Source: Telopea speciosissima (lineage: Eukaryota; Streptophyta; Magnoliopsida; Proteales; Proteaceae). Taken from it: a stretch of 64,000 nt of DNA. A program made the translations under genes and the position numbers. The stretch covers positions 37,246,946 to 37,310,945 of the forward strand of contig NC_057926.1 of assembly GCF_018873765.1 (NCBI RefSeq). The letters run 5' to 3'. Each line of letters begins with the position of its first letter. The first letter of the stretch is position 1. Below, piece after piece: positions 1-11,596 of the stretch. The notes beneath the pieces were generated by a model that did not search any database, was not told the origin of the DNA, and was given only the letters and a program-made list of their open reading frames with translations.

Positions 1-40
1 GGATGTAAGGGGTGCGACCAAGCAAGGATCTTTTTCCCTT
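1..40. repeat. MITE end fragment at window edge
   Basis: The first 40 bases (GTGCGACCAAGCAAGGATC...) resemble, in the same orientation, the right end of the element at about 23232-23390 (GTGACCAAGCAACGTTC). Only the end is present; the rest would lie before the window. Confidence 0.35.
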
Positions 41-41
41 C

Positions 42-65
42 ATATATATATATATATATATATAT
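42..65. repeat. (TA)n microsatellite
   Basis: A run of about 12 AT dinucleotides directly follows the MITE end fragment. Confidence 0.9.
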
Positions 66-459
66 TAAAAATAATGAATTTTTTTTATCAGTTTTTGTCG
101 TGTGCGTGTGCGGTTCAATTTCCAATTTCGGTCAATCTGATTTGATTTCTACAGTTTCATAAAATCCCAAGCTGAAGCCAAAATGAAACGGGTTTGGTTT
201 GATTAATTTTATCAATAGATTTCAATCGGGTCTAACCCATTCAGGCTGGAAATTGAGATCCCTACCGTAGCCCAACCTCACGTCCCCTTAACTAAGCCAG
301 GCCCATCCCAGCCCGAGGTCAGGCTAGGATATATTAGCCCAGGCCAACCTTGCCTTGATTAACCCTGATAGCCTCTATTTTTTGCCATTTCAGGGCTAGG
401 CAGGGCTGCAGGGTCTAGCCCTAGTTCCCCGAATAATTATCACCTTCAATTTGCGGGCA
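66..459. repeat. Degenerate dispersed repeat, no gene
   Basis: Two sequence styles occur: a stretch rich in CGGTT/AACCG-like words (about 85-235), also seen near 870-985, 25650-26000, 26505-26745 and 33440-33620, and a GCCC/AGGCC-rich stretch (about 240-445) resembling 630-760, 11215-11596 and 61240-61395. No coding sequence is supported. Confidence 0.4.
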
Positions 460-559
460 CCTCCAATTCCTCTAATAGGGGGGAGTGGACCCCACCTTGG
501 TCAGTGTTTTCAGGCAGGGGGTAGGATGATCATTCCATCCCCATGTGAGGAATTGGAGG
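460..559. mobile_element. Short MITE, CCTCCAATTCCTC family, copy 1
   Basis: The element begins CCTCCAATTCCTC and ends GAGGAATTGGAGG, a perfect 13-bp terminal inverted repeat about 100 bp apart. A closely similar copy lies at 2663-2760. No target-site duplication is clear. Confidence 0.6.
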
Positions 560-1126
560 AATTGGAGAGGATAACGATTCCTGGTTCCCCTTGGTTTTTT
601 GACCGTATGTATGATATATTTTTGTATACTTGTATATTTTATACTAAGCCCCGACCAAATCCTACACCTAGAAATCTCAACCCTGGTCCAGCCCAGGCCA
701 CATCGGGCTCAAGGCGGGCTCAAGCTCGTGCGGGCCAAACTTGCACCCCTAATCAAGGTTAGTACGAGACATTCCCAAGTTTTGCATGAACCGAACAAAA
801 CTGAATAAGTTAAATTGAATTATCGAGACCATATATAAACTAGAAAACAATTCAAGAAAATAAATAAAATCGAACCGATTCAGTTCGGTTTTGCCTTGAG
901 GTTATGAAAATTATTCATAATAACCAAAACCGAAATCGAACCGAAAAACCTGGAACCAAACCGATAGATACCTTTACCCACTCTCTCCCCCCTATCTTCC
1001 TTATAGACCATACACGTGTAAAGATCCAAAACCTTCCCTAATTGGGTCCTCTTCGAGCAATGAAGATTAGAGGAAGAAGGTCAGAATCACTCATCACCGG
1101 CTCACAAGACCTTGTCCTTGTTATTA
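560..1126. other. Intergenic, degenerate repeat
   Basis: Holds the GCCC-rich repeat style (630-760) and the AACCGA-rich style (870-985). The rest is unremarkable. No gene is seen. Confidence 0.5.
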
Positions 1127-1263
1127 GGGAGAATATTCCCTGTGCCGCAGCGTAGGCTGTGCCCTAAGCACATGGGCCTACCACTCAGGAGGCAGAGTGG
1201 TCATTGCGCCCACCCCTATGTGTCTGGGCGCAGCCTGCGCTGCGGCACAGAGAACAACGCCGT
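1127..1263. mobile_element. Palindromic Mutator-like MITE, GGGAGAAT family, copy 1
   Basis: A 137-bp near-palindrome with arms CTGTGCCGCAGCG...CGCTGCGGCACAG. It is flanked by a perfect 9-bp target-site duplication TTGTTATTA (1118-1126 and 1264-1272), the length typical of Mutator-superfamily insertion. A second copy with its own 9-bp duplication is at 38505-38625. Confidence 0.8.
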
Positions 1264-1535
1264 TTGTTATTATTAGAGAAACATTCAAAAATGGAAGTAA
1301 TAGCGACATATGCTTGAGTTACTCCCCCTAATTGAAAATTGAGATTTATGAATCTGAGGGAATACAGAGAAAATCAAGCATTAATCAATATGAACGTTAG
1401 CGATTCAGTTTGAATTTCAAAAAGAAAAAAGAGAATTTCTTTATAAGAAAGAGAAGAGAATGAATGAAGGAGGTATTTCTCTGTATCTAAGCTTTTTTTT
1501 CATTCTTTCAGATAGGAGAGAGGAGATTACAGATT

Positions 1536-2471
1536 ATGTCTACAATGGAGAACAAGATCAACACCTATTGGCAACTCCGGCAGTCTCAATGGCTTCTGAA
1601 TACTCTCTCAGGTAGCTCTCTCTGTCTCTCATTTCTACCCATTACAGAATCTGCCCAGGTGCCGCTACTGCAAGGTCGGGGGAGGGTCATAATGTACACA
1701 GCCTTGTCCCTGCTTTCGCAGAGAGGCTGTTTCCAGACACAAACCCATGACCATTTTGTCACAATGGAACAATCTTATCATTGCACCCAGCCCGCCCTCT
1801 ATTCTTTAGATAAAGAATTACACACAAAACTTGGGTTTTTAAGATCTGTCTTCTACTTTGACATAGAATTGCAGAATATCAATTTAAGGATCATTTACAT
1901 GTTTGATATTTTATATTTTGCAGATTTGGATGAGAAGATATTGGCCATGATAACCATCATACAGGAAGAAGAGAATTCTTTAATTCAGAGAGATGAAATG
2001 TACCAAAAGAAGACATTGGAGCTCATCGAAATGGGGAAAGAATTCCATAAATCTTATCATTTGTTTGCTGAAGCTTATGATCAATTAAGCTTTGAGTCAA
2101 CTGAACCCATCCAATCAAAATCATTGTCTTTTAAGAACAACCACAGCACTGGAAAAGGAGTCATTGGAAGCAATGGAGATTTCCAAATGGGTAGCTTTGA
2201 GAAAGAGAATATGTGGCATGAGCTTAGTTTTCAAGTTTTTAAGCTTATTGCAGAGAATCAAAGTCAGCAAGCTGAGTTGATAAGTAGAAATTCAGCAAAA
2301 AGAGAAACCATTAAAGATCTTAATTGCAACCTAGAGAAACAATTGAATGAGAACAAGGTTCTCCATGCCCAATTGAGATTCTACAGGCAAGTTGTGAACA
2401 AAAATCAATCTCTGTTCTCAAAATTAAAGCGGCTGATTCTAGGGAAGTTCTTGAGAGTTGATACTCAATGA
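1536..2471 (+). CDS. NET3-like NAB-domain actin-binding protein
   Basis: Two exons are inferred: 1536-1611 and 1924-2471. Splicing at CAG|GTAGCT and TTGCAG|ATTTGG gives a 207-aa protein. Residues 12-75 resemble the NAB domain of plant NETWORKED/KIP1 proteins: W and QWL near the start, then LDEKI, an E-rich helix, RDEMYQKK, LIEM, EFHKSYHLFAEAYD. The C-terminal half is predicted coiled coil. NET proteins bind F-actin and link it to membranes; the small size fits the NET3 subgroup. The first conserved W of the usual WWWDSH-type start is reduced to a single W (YWQLRQSQW). The intron is 312 bp, a multiple of three, has no stop in frame and contains a SINE, so the unspliced message would encode 311 aa. 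I chose the spliced model because the NAB domain is only continuous after removal. The NAB match is firm; the subgroup is less so. Confidence 0.8.
   Translation: MSTMENKINTYWQLRQSQWLLNTLSGSSLCLSFLPITESAQVPLLQGRGRVIMYTALSLLSQRGCFQTQTHDHFVTMEQSYHCTQPALYSLDKELHTKLGFLRSVFYFDIELQNINLRIIYMFDILYFADLDEKILAMITIIQEEENSLIQRDEMYQKKTLELIEMGKEFHKSYHLFAEAYDQLSFESTEPIQSKSLSFKNNHSTGKGVIGSNGDFQMGSFEKENMWHELSFQVFKLIAENQSQQAELISRNSAKRETIKDLNCNLEKQLNENKVLHAQLRFYRQVVNKNQSLFSKLKRLILGKFLRVDTQ
1653..1797 (-). mobile_element. Au-type SINE, 3'-truncated copy in NET3-like intron
   Basis: The reverse strand matches the other SINE copies in this window: GGTAAGGTTGCTCC-like head, GTGACC...GGTTC-type tRNA-derived B-box region, GAAAGCAGGGGTAAG and CATTATGACCCTCC. 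This is the Au SINE family known across flowering plants. The end carrying the usual GTGCACTGGGTACGCC is degraded. It makes up nearly half of the intron. Confidence 0.75.
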
Positions 2472-2662
2472 TTTCTGTGTTAGATTACAAAACTTTCCTG
2501 AAACTCTATTTTTTATATTTTTTTTATTATGAGCTTTTCTGTTGTTTTCACTTATAAGAGGAAACGATTTTGTTGAATCTGCCAAGGAAATTACTCAAAT
2601 CAAATGGCAAAGGAAAGAGATAGCTGTTACAACTCAACATGTCCACCTCCAATTCGTGGGCA

Positions 2663-2760
2663 CCTCCAATTCCTCTAATAGGGGGAGTGGACCTCACTTG
2701 GGCAGTGTTTTCGGGCAGGGGTATGGTGGTCATTTCTGCCCCCATGTGAGGAATTGGAGG
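2663..2760. mobile_element. Short MITE, CCTCCAATTCCTC family, copy 2
   Basis: Same terminal repeats as 460-559 (CCTCCAATTCCTC and GAGGAATTGGAGG) with a very similar interior. It lies about 190 bp past the stop of the NET3-like gene. Confidence 0.6.
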
Positions 2761-2766
2761 GGATAA

Positions 2767-3519
2767 GTCCTTTTTTCTTGTTTATTTGAATAATTTCATT
2801 GGGTTCAACTCATTAAAATGAAAAAAAGCACAAAAGAAAAAGAGATTAAACCATTTAAAGAGCTTATGGACCCACAAAAACCAATTACATTATGTAGTAA
2901 ATATGCACCAATAAAATTGAGGAGGAAAAAGTTTTGTAAAACGCCAGCTCAAAAATGAAATTGCACATCCCCTCACATATTCATATGAGGGGGTGATATA
3001 TCATAAATGTCTCTCCCCATTTTGTCAAATTCCAAAGAGAGTTTCTTTTTTTTTGGTAAATAAAGGAGATTTCTTTATTCACTCAAAATTGCACTCGGGC
3101 AATGTAAGGAACCCTCTTCTGATTGAGAAATGGGGGACTTCTTTTTATGGCTCCAACACTTGAATAGTAGTAACTACGAACAATAGTAGAGCTTTCCTAT
3201 TGACTGAAAGAACACATACTCCTGTCTCCAAAAAAAAAAAAAAAAAAACACAATACAACAACAAAACTGATGGTATGGCCAAATCGTGCCATAACTCTCC
3301 TTAAGATCATAGTCACCCTTATATTGCAATAATGGGCTCTTGTGAATCAACCTTCAAGATGAAACAACATCTTTAGTCCCATTAGATGTTACCTCCTTTC
3401 TCTCATCCAATATTCTGGATAAACAATCCTACATTTGGTTTTCCTCTATTTTTATTATCACTTGTTATTATGTTTGGCATACTAGGAACAATGTTGTTTA
3501 GGGATTAGCAAAGGCTGAT
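2767..3519. other. Intergenic
   Basis: AT-rich sequence with a poly(A) run near 3229-3248. I see no gene, promoter or further repeat that I can support. Confidence 0.5.
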
Positions 3520-4128
3520 CCCAATCTGGTCATTTGGTATGTACTAAAATGATGTTATCAGAACTCAACATCTATACTCCCTCCGTCATAACAGATTCCC
3601 CTTCTAATTCTCCATCTTCATGTTCTCCTTTTTATTTGTATGAATTTATCCCTTTGTTTAACTTCCTTGTTTTAACTTGCGCACGAGCATGTAACCTAAG
3701 TCTAAACTCATCGGGATGGGCTATATGCATTTTGTTAGATGGCCATTTTGTTTTGACAGCTGCAATGGATAATTTGGATGCAGATCTATTTGGTATTTTG
3801 CAGGGGTTAAAACATGTCGGAAAAATTGAAACTTAACATCAAAGAAATTTGGTGCAATAACAAGGACATCTGCTCTATATTACCACCCCAAGCTGGCACA
3901 TCTTGACCATGAAAGCTTTACCTCTGCTTCTACAATTATTTGATGTCACCATTAATTTTAAGCGCAATGTCTTTTTAGCTAACAAGGATCTTATCTCTAT
4001 GACTCTAACCAAAAAACTCGCTTTTCATACAATGATGGAAAAACACAATTTTGTATATTTTGGACCTCCTGTTCTTGACAATTTTATTAATTTATATATT
4101 TTCTCTTTTCTCATCCAAAAAAAAAAAT
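3520..4128 (+). pseudogene. Probable LINE 3'-end remnant with RNase H-like sequence
   Basis: Broken frames on the plus strand give pieces such as GWAICILLDGHFV, ADLFGILQGLKHV and EIWCNNKDICSIL, then TKKLAFHTM and a final ...FLIQKKK. The order resembles the RNase H-like (RVT_3) tail of plant L1-type LINEs, and the segment ends in a poly(A) run at 4118-4127 as expected for a LINE 3' end. Several stops and frame changes are present. The match is by eye and weaker than the LINE at 15770. Confidence 0.4.
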
Positions 4129-7036
4129 AAGGGTTTCAAGAGGAAGCAAATATGATTAGAAGGAAGGAGGTGATAAAGGTAGACAGTGATTTGAAGTTAT
4201 AATCTTATGGGCCTTACAGAAGAAACCCACAAGCTAGAAAGAGGAAGAAGAGTGTAGTGTTAGGCTGTGGGAGTCAAGTCTAGCTTCTTATTAAAGTAAA
4301 GCTTCATGAGATACAGAGTCCATTTCAAAACAAAATTTTAGTGGGACAATTGCCATCGAAAAAGAAGAGAGAATCAATCAAGTCCACAGGTTCTCCATCG
4401 ATTTGTGCACCAACCAGATCCAGCCAGATAAGTTCATCATCTCATTAACCAGTCGAACATAGATATGCATGATTCTGTTTCAAGTAATTGTTATACCAGA
4501 AAGGTTTTGCTCTGTTTGGTGACAGTGGGACTGTCACTATTTTTGTTAAATTACATAAAAACACCTGTCTTATTTGACACAAATTAGATCGTGAAGGGCA
4601 CAACATTGGTCAAAAACAGTGTTGTTTATTGTTATTGTATTGTTTTCAGATTCCTTCCTGCAAAATTTTTAACAGCTGTGGAAAGGAACGTGGGAACTTA
4701 AACAAGTCATATCATTATGTTCATATGAGAGAGAGAGAGAGAGAGATTGGAGAGACATTCCATGTGGGGATTCTCAATAGACAACGTGCATTGGCAGCTG
4801 TCCCCACTAATTTGCTCCTCTCTTTCTCTGCCTAATCACCATTATCACACTCCATCACTGTCTTATTGACTTATAATATAATGCAAAGCAAGAAGACGAC
4901 ATCTTCAATTCATGCTTACTATAATGAAACAGACCCACCTCCTACTTAGTAGTTAGTACTGACTAAGTGACTACTGACCCTCCACAATGCACAATCCTAT
5001 GTCTCAATATCTTATAGCTTTCAGTAAATTGGCCTTATCATTCTTCTCCATAAAGCCTGAGTTTTAAGAGTGTCTTGCCAAGTAAGAGAGACCATAGCAT
5101 ATCCTTAGGCGATGTGGGATTTTCTGAGATTCTACACCCACGCTTCCACTTCAGCTATATTCCTGACAACCAAACTCATTCATGATTCTAATACCAATGA
5201 TATGCCACAAACCTAATCCTACCGATGACACGATATTATCCGCTTTGACAGATGAGTCCCACAACTTTCAAACGTGTCTTGCCAAGTAAAAGAGGTCATA
5301 GCATATATATGCATTATATGGCACATCCCCAGACGATGTGGGATTTTTTGTAGTTCTATAACAAACAATTCTGCCCATTCGAAAATGGCAAAATTTCAGT
5401 TTTTCTTTATTATAGGTGAAGACTGAAGATAACAACATCACCACTGGGATGCCATAATAATTAATAAGAGGGTTCTCTGAGCAAGTGGGCATAAGAAAGC
5501 ACACCAATGAAGTACGACAAAATGGTATGCATGTTAGGTTGGTAAGATCATTTCATATTTGGAAGAGAGAGAGATAGACACAGGGGTGTTAGTGTACCCT
5601 ACCCCAGTGGGTCAGAGAACCTTTTCCCATTTACTTATGTACCCTTGGACACCTTCTTCCACCATGTGATTCTACCAGTACCAGCTGAGAAGTGAGATAG
5701 CTTGTCACTGTTACCCTAAGCATTTACAACCTCAAAAGCTTAGAACAGCATGGGCACTAGGCAAGTTTGGTTCATGTATAACACTCATATAATAAAAGAT
5801 GATAAACTACCTCCCTACCATACTTGGGTCTACAAAAGGCAGTACTCCATACTACAAGATGTCTGTTTCTGCAAAACGTATATACTGACAGAGCCATTAG
5901 AGAAAGGACGCAGAGGGCAAACTTTAGAGAGTCCAGAAAGTCAAGAATTGAGGTTCCCTTCAACTTCTTCTCCTTCTTGTTATCTGAAGAGGCAACTGTT
6001 GAGACTAAGTGGGACTGGGAAGAACATGATATGCTGTTTTCATAGTTTCCCTTTTCTGAGAGTACGACAAGAAGCATTGCAGAATTCCCATGTTCACTCC
6101 CTTCTCTTCCTTTTCACTGTAGCCTTTCCAAGACAGAACCCATATACCTTTGAAGGATTGCTCCCCAGAGAGGGCCAAGATGGGATTTTAATCCATTTTG
6201 GATCAAAGCAATCCGGGGGATCCAAATCCCATAACTTTCTTTGAACAGATGACATCAGTATCCATTCAGAGTACCTGCAACTCTCACCCACATGAGCATG
6301 TGGTCCATACGGTATCAGATCAAACCAAAAAAAAAAAAAAAAAAAACCACTGCCATGCCCCCCCCACCCTCACCATATCCAGCACAGCCTATACCTTTAT
6401 CTGTTGGTTAATCAATCAGGGACAAGGATACCCCTAGTACTCAACCAAGCTGATTTCCACAGTTTCTGGGTTTGGCTGAACCAAACTTTGTTCAAGTTCA
6501 ACAGGAACTGCACAACCCACTAAACAATGAACAACACAGCAAAGACGGGTCATGGAATCTATTTTGATATTTTATGGTTGTGAATGTGGATGAGGAGGTG
6601 CTGTCACCAAACTAACTGCTACAAAACAGAGTACTGGTAGGAGAAAACATAAATCATCTTCCATAGCCTTTTGTAGTCTATATTAGCGAGTAAAGAAAAA
6701 AAGCTTACCTGTAAAGATGGAACATAAACATACAATTCAAATTTACCACTCCTCTCCATAAAATTTAAGGAAAATAAAGGGAAAAAAGAAAAGAAGAAAA
6801 ACAAAGACAGAAAGAAAGAAAAAACCTTAAGATACATATGAATCCCCAACAAGGGGAACCAGCATAAGATAAAAATCAAGGTACATACAACACAACCCTC
6901 TTAGCATTTTCATTGCTATTCTGAAAATCCGAAGCAAGACGAAGAAATCAAACACATGCTGGTGCACGATTGCAACAAGAATACCTGCTTGTTAAGTCCG
7001 GATTCAGGGGCTGAACTGGGACTGATTACAGTTCTC
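4129..7036. other. Intergenic, no supported gene
   Basis: Contains an (AG)n run near 4727-4746, a direct repeat pair of about 70 bp (near 5089-5133 and 5274-5350, each with TCTTGCCAAGTAA and CGATGTGGGATTTT), and a poly(A) run near 6327-6346. Open frames here (for example 5750-6244) show no recognisable domain. The last few hundred bases probably include the 3' UTR of the reverse-strand gene ending at 7037. Confidence 0.5.
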
Positions 7037-10000
7037 CTACTTATTGCCACTGGCTGCCGCTTTCTTTAACAGGTTTCCGAACTTCTTGAGCAGTGGCTTC
7101 TTCTTCTTTAGCTGCTGCTCCTTAGATGGAGAGCTTCCTCCATTGTTCACGCTTTCGGATGGAGGTAACCCATTTACCTGGTCAAAGTTCTCACCATCTG
7201 CTTTTGAATCAAGGTCCTCTTCAAAGGATTCCTGCTCAGGCTCTTTCTCTGGTGGGAGGTCTTTCTCTCCAATCTTGCAGTTCTCCCACATCTTCACCTC
7301 CACCTTTACTGAATCAACTTCTTCTATTTTCTTTTCCTCTTCTTGGGGGTCTCCATTTTCTAGTTGGGGATTTCCATTCCCTTCTTTGGGGCTTCCATTC
7401 CCACTCTCCATCTTTAATTCCACAGGCACCTCAACATCTCTTTCCTGATCTTTGCCTTCCTTGGGTTCCTCAAACTGTAGTGATGGAAATTCAAACACAT
7501 GCTTCTCCTCTTTTCCTCCATTTCCATTTTCCTCTGAGAACTCTACTACCTTGGGTAGCAAATCATAATCTTTCTCGCTATCAGAAAGCTCTCCATTTTC
7601 AACAGGAATCTTCTTGGCAGAAGTTTCTTCAAGCAACTTAGACAACTCCTCCGCCTTCTCAAGAGCCGCAGTTTCCCGAGTTTGGAGGTCCTCGTTCTCT
7701 TGAGTGATACTTTGCAACTCATTCTCTTTGTCAAATAATCTCTCCCTAAACCTCATGCTATCAGCCTTAGCTTCCTCTGCAACCTCTTTCAAAGAACTCA
7801 ACTCTGATTCAGTATGCTCTAGGGTATTCAGAATCTGGGCTCTTTCCTCTTTTGCAGACCAAGCTTCATCCTCAGCTTCTTTGAGTAAACGAATAAGCCT
7901 ATCAATTTCTCGTTTAGCAGCATAAGTTTCTTCTTCTGATTTCCTTAAAGAACTCATTAAGTTGAGCTCTTTTTGTGCCCATTGAGCCTTGGAGTTCTTG
8001 ACTTCATGATTGGAGTAATCAAGCGCTTTTGTAAGAAGATCAATCTCTTGTTTTGACTCTTCAAGCAAGGTTTCGTACTTCTCGTTTGTTACTTTCACAA
8101 CCAATTTCAAATCTTCTATTTGGGTCTCAGAATTTTCAAGCTCAGCTTTATTGGACAAAAGCTTCTCTTTGGCTTCTCTTGCTTCTGCAGAGACCTCATG
8201 CAATGCTGAAGCTAAGCTTTCCAATGCTTTCTTACTCTTCTCCTCTTCTTCCCTGGTGATTTCCAACTCATTTATTAGTTTGTTCTTCTCAGCTAGAAGG
8301 TCTTGAACACTAGAAGCTGCAAGTTGCTCATTGTTCAAAGCCTGCTTTTTCTCCTCTGTCACAGTTTCAAGCTTAGCTTTCAGAGATTCAACCATCTGTG
8401 CCCTTTCCAATACCTCTTGCTTAGCTATCTCAAGATGTTGCTTTGATTCTTCAAAATCCTTTCTCTGTTGCCCAATTGAGAACTCCAACGAATCCACTTT
8501 CTTTTTAAGAGAAGCAATTTCAGATTCTGCATCCTGCAATAAACCACTCTTCCCTTCTAGTTGATTCATCAATGAATCAAATGATTCTGATGCAGATCTC
8601 TCCATTTGTTTTGCTTCTTCAACCCGACTTTCTAAATCCCCGACCTTCTTCCGCCACTCCTCCACCAAATTAAGGGCAGCTAATTCAGCCTTTTTTGCAG
8701 CCTCCACTTCTACTCTGAGTTGTTCAACCAAGGCCTCTGTTTCAACCAATTTCTGCTCAATACTTTCTGCCTTCTCAAGGTCTTGTTTCAGAGAATCCAC
8801 CTCGGAGTTCAGTTTCTTTATCAACTTAGTGTTCTCATTAGCCTCTGTCTCTGACTTTGAGTCAAGCTTGGCCTTTACCCGACTCAGCTCTTTAGACAGA
8901 AGCTCCACCTTCTCAGCATGCATTTCTGCAATTTTAGTTGCATCATCAGCATGGCTAAGGGCCTGGTTTTTTGCATCAGAGGTCATAACTAGCTCCTGCT
9001 TCACCCGTTGGAGCTCTTGGGTGGCAGAGAGCAAAGCAGCAACATCCACAGCATGTTGATTCCTCACAGCTTCAAGTTCTTTCTGCCAATCCTCTTCCTG
9101 CTTCTGAGCCGCCTCAATACCTGCCTGCTCCAACTCAACAGCTCTGAATTTCTCAATCTCAGAATTTTCCTCAGCTCTTTTTTGAGCAGCAAGGGCCTCA
9201 CTGAGCTTCTCATTCGCCTCATCAGCCAATCTCTTGGCCTCCTTCAATTCCTCGAGCACCCGAGCCTTCTCCTTCTCAGCAGAAGCTAATCGCTCCTTTG
9301 ACTTCTTAAGATCTTCCTGAACAAGATTCAACTGAGCCTGTAGTTCTGATCCCTTCAACACCCGTGATTTCTACAAACAAAATCAAATTACAATGTCAAT
9401 GAGAAAACACATAATGTTTACGACCAACAATAAAATTCAGAAAATTGGATATTCCAGGACTTCCAATTCCACTTACATCAGGAGGAGGAGTAGCAATCTT
9501 TGGCTTCGGGGATCGACGATCAATGGTAGGCTTTGAGTCAGCTGATTTTGGGGAACGTTCAACTGAAAGCCGTGAGTTTTGCAGGGGAGAAGGTGAATCA
9601 GTATCTGATTTAGCAACAGTCCTGCTTACTTTGTTGACTTTTGGAGTTGCTGGGGAGGTTTTGTTCAGTGAAGCTTCAGGCAAACTGGATCTGTCCAATA
9701 CCCAAGTCTCATAGTTACACAACCAGATCAAAATCCATGTAGGAAAACAGAAAATGCTAAGGAGCAATTCACCAATAGAGGCAACTCTCTGAACCCAAAA
9801 TGAAGAAGATAGAAAGGAAAGAAATCCCAGACATGAACAACAGATCAAGCCCACACCAAGATGACCCAAATAAATTAAAAAATAAAAAAAAGAAGAAGAC
9901 AAGCCCAGATACAAAATCATGACTAGAAAGCAAAAGCAAGAAAAAATATGATAAAAAATGCTTTGAATTCAATACCAATAAGAAGAGAACTGTTAACCAA

Positions 10001-10340
10001 ATTCGTTAAACGAGATAACAAACTCACCAAGCGGGAGTTTTTGGAAGGAGGGTCAAAATGAACAACTTTGATACAGATCAAATCCAAAACAAATTTAAGA
10101 AACAAATAAAAAAAAATTCAGAAAACCCTTTTAGAACTCCAAACAAGAAAAGCAGAGAACCCGAGTCAGAATTCATCAATGCAGATCCACCATACCAAAT
10201 AGAAGTGTAAACAGAACAGATACTAGAAAAAAACTTAAGAAAATAAAAGGTTTAAGTTTGAAACCATAAAATACACCGACTATAAGAACATATCAGATCT
10301 GTAATGGTGAGAATACTAACCTGGCTTTAGAAGAATTCAT
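7037..10340 (-). CDS. WEB family coiled-coil protein (At3g02930/At5g16730-like)
   Basis: Three exons read on the minus strand: 10340-10321, 9690-9477 and 9370-7037, joined at GCCAG|GTTAGT, GGACAG|ATCC, CCTGAT|GTAAGT and TTTGTAG|AAATC. The product is 855 aa, close to the Arabidopsis proteins. The N-terminal 80 residues are basic and Ser/Pro-rich ([33 protein letters not shown]). About residues 85-670 form one long coiled coil with heptads and many E/K runs ([30 protein letters not shown]). An acidic tail follows and ends in [19 protein letters not shown] proteins such as WEB1/PMI2 act in chloroplast photorelocation; the exact role of this subgroup is not established. The first exon codes for only six residues plus two bases, so its start is the least certain part. 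No frame break is seen. Confidence 0.88.
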
Positions 10341-10520
10341 GGTTATATTGATGTTGCAGTGCAGGGAGCGACTGAACTAAAGACCTTAAGTTTTGGAACA
10401 GAAGAGCTTTCCACTACTGAAATGCCAACATTGCAAGAGATTTGGTGGGATTTAAGAAGAGCAGAAACATATTTTCTTAGAGAACTGAAGAAAATTTTAT
10501 CATTTTAACGGGTAATTGTT

Positions 10521-10560
10521 GCACTTGGGCACTTGGGCACTTGGGCACTTGAGCACTTGG
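10521..10560. repeat. Octamer tandem repeat GCACTTGG x5
   Basis: Five consecutive copies of GCACTTGG, the fourth ending in A. They lie about 180 bp upstream of the inferred start codon of the WEB-family gene, in its promoter or 5' UTR zone. Confidence 0.85.
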
Positions 10561-11214
10561 GTCTGTCTCTGGATTCTCTCGAGCAGTTGTTGTCATAGTA
10601 CCTTACTCATAGTCAGAGGCCCTCCACCCTCTCTCACTCTCTTTCCTGGTCCTTCTTCCCTTCCCTTCCCTTCCCTTTCCTTCTCTCCCTTTTACAGTCT
10701 CTTTAATATTCTTTTCAGAAACAAAGCAAGAGAAACTACCAAGATATCCCTGCTTTTCCGAAAAGAATGCCCGTGTTTTGTGATTTGAGTAGCCCTCAAA
10801 GTTCTCAAAAATAACATAAACTGCCATTATAACAAGGTGTCTTTGCTATGGACTAAATAGTGCGACTCATAGGTCTCACGTCAAGTCGGGTTTGGTCAGT
10901 TTCTTTTTCTCTTGAAACACCATGTAGGTCAATTATATAAAGTTTCTAGTCTAAGTTGAATCGGAGAAAATAACCTCTCATCAAAAATTACGGATCTATT
11001 AAAATTTAAGTAGTCTTGTTAGTTGATTTAACCAACTACCGATGTGCCATTTTGCTTTCTTAAGGCAAGTCAGAGTAATTAATTACATAAGTATTACGGA
11101 AGCTAGTGACTTAGGATAACATTACGTACCAATACATTCATAGAGTCATTGTCGATCCAATGTTGCAAATTACCATAAGGCTATAAGCACATCCAATTGT
11201 AGAGTAACCAAAAT
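10561..11214. other. Intergenic; presumed promoter side of WEB-family gene
   Basis: Starts with a pyrimidine-rich stretch (about 10620-10690, repeated CTTCCCTTCC) that is purine-rich on the coding strand of the WEB gene. No other gene or repeat is recognised. Confidence 0.4.
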
Positions 11215-11596
11215 AGGGGTGCAAGTTTGGCCCTATCAGCCCTAACCTGCCCTAGCCTGCCTTGAGCCTGAATGGGGCTTGAACTGAATACCATGGCCCT
11301 GAGCATGGTTCAAAGTTGGGAATTTCTAGTCCTGAATCAGGGTTGGGCTGAGGCCTTGGGTAGAGCCCGATTTGACCTTGTCTCCTTCTTCTCCTAGGCC
11401 AGCCCTTGCATCTCAGCTCCCATCCTCCTCCCTATGGTTAGGACCAATCAAGGTCAGCCCAACTTAGCCCTGAGAGTACGTTAGGGTTGGATTTTTTACG
11501 TCTTGAATCAAGATCGGGCCTGGACCCAGCTAAGGGGACTTAGGGTTGGGTTGAGGTTTCAAAGAGCCCAGCCTAACCCGACCTTGTTGCAACCCT
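11215..11596. mobile_element. MITE-like element with AGGGxTGCAA ends
   Basis: Begins AGGGGTGCAAG and ends TTGCAACCCT, a short imperfect inverted repeat, with an interior rich in AGCCC/GGGCT words as at 240-445, 630-760 and 61240-61395. Flanks AACCAAAAT and AAACCAGAT match only partly, so no clean duplication is claimed. Confidence 0.45.

Noticed and set aside
5750-6244. 164-codon open frame on the plus strand
   Set aside because: No recognisable domain, overlapping opposite-strand frames of similar size, and no splice or UTR context.
7044-9289. Many plus-strand open frames across the WEB-family gene
   Set aside because: They are antisense shadows of a long low-complexity coiled-coil coding region.
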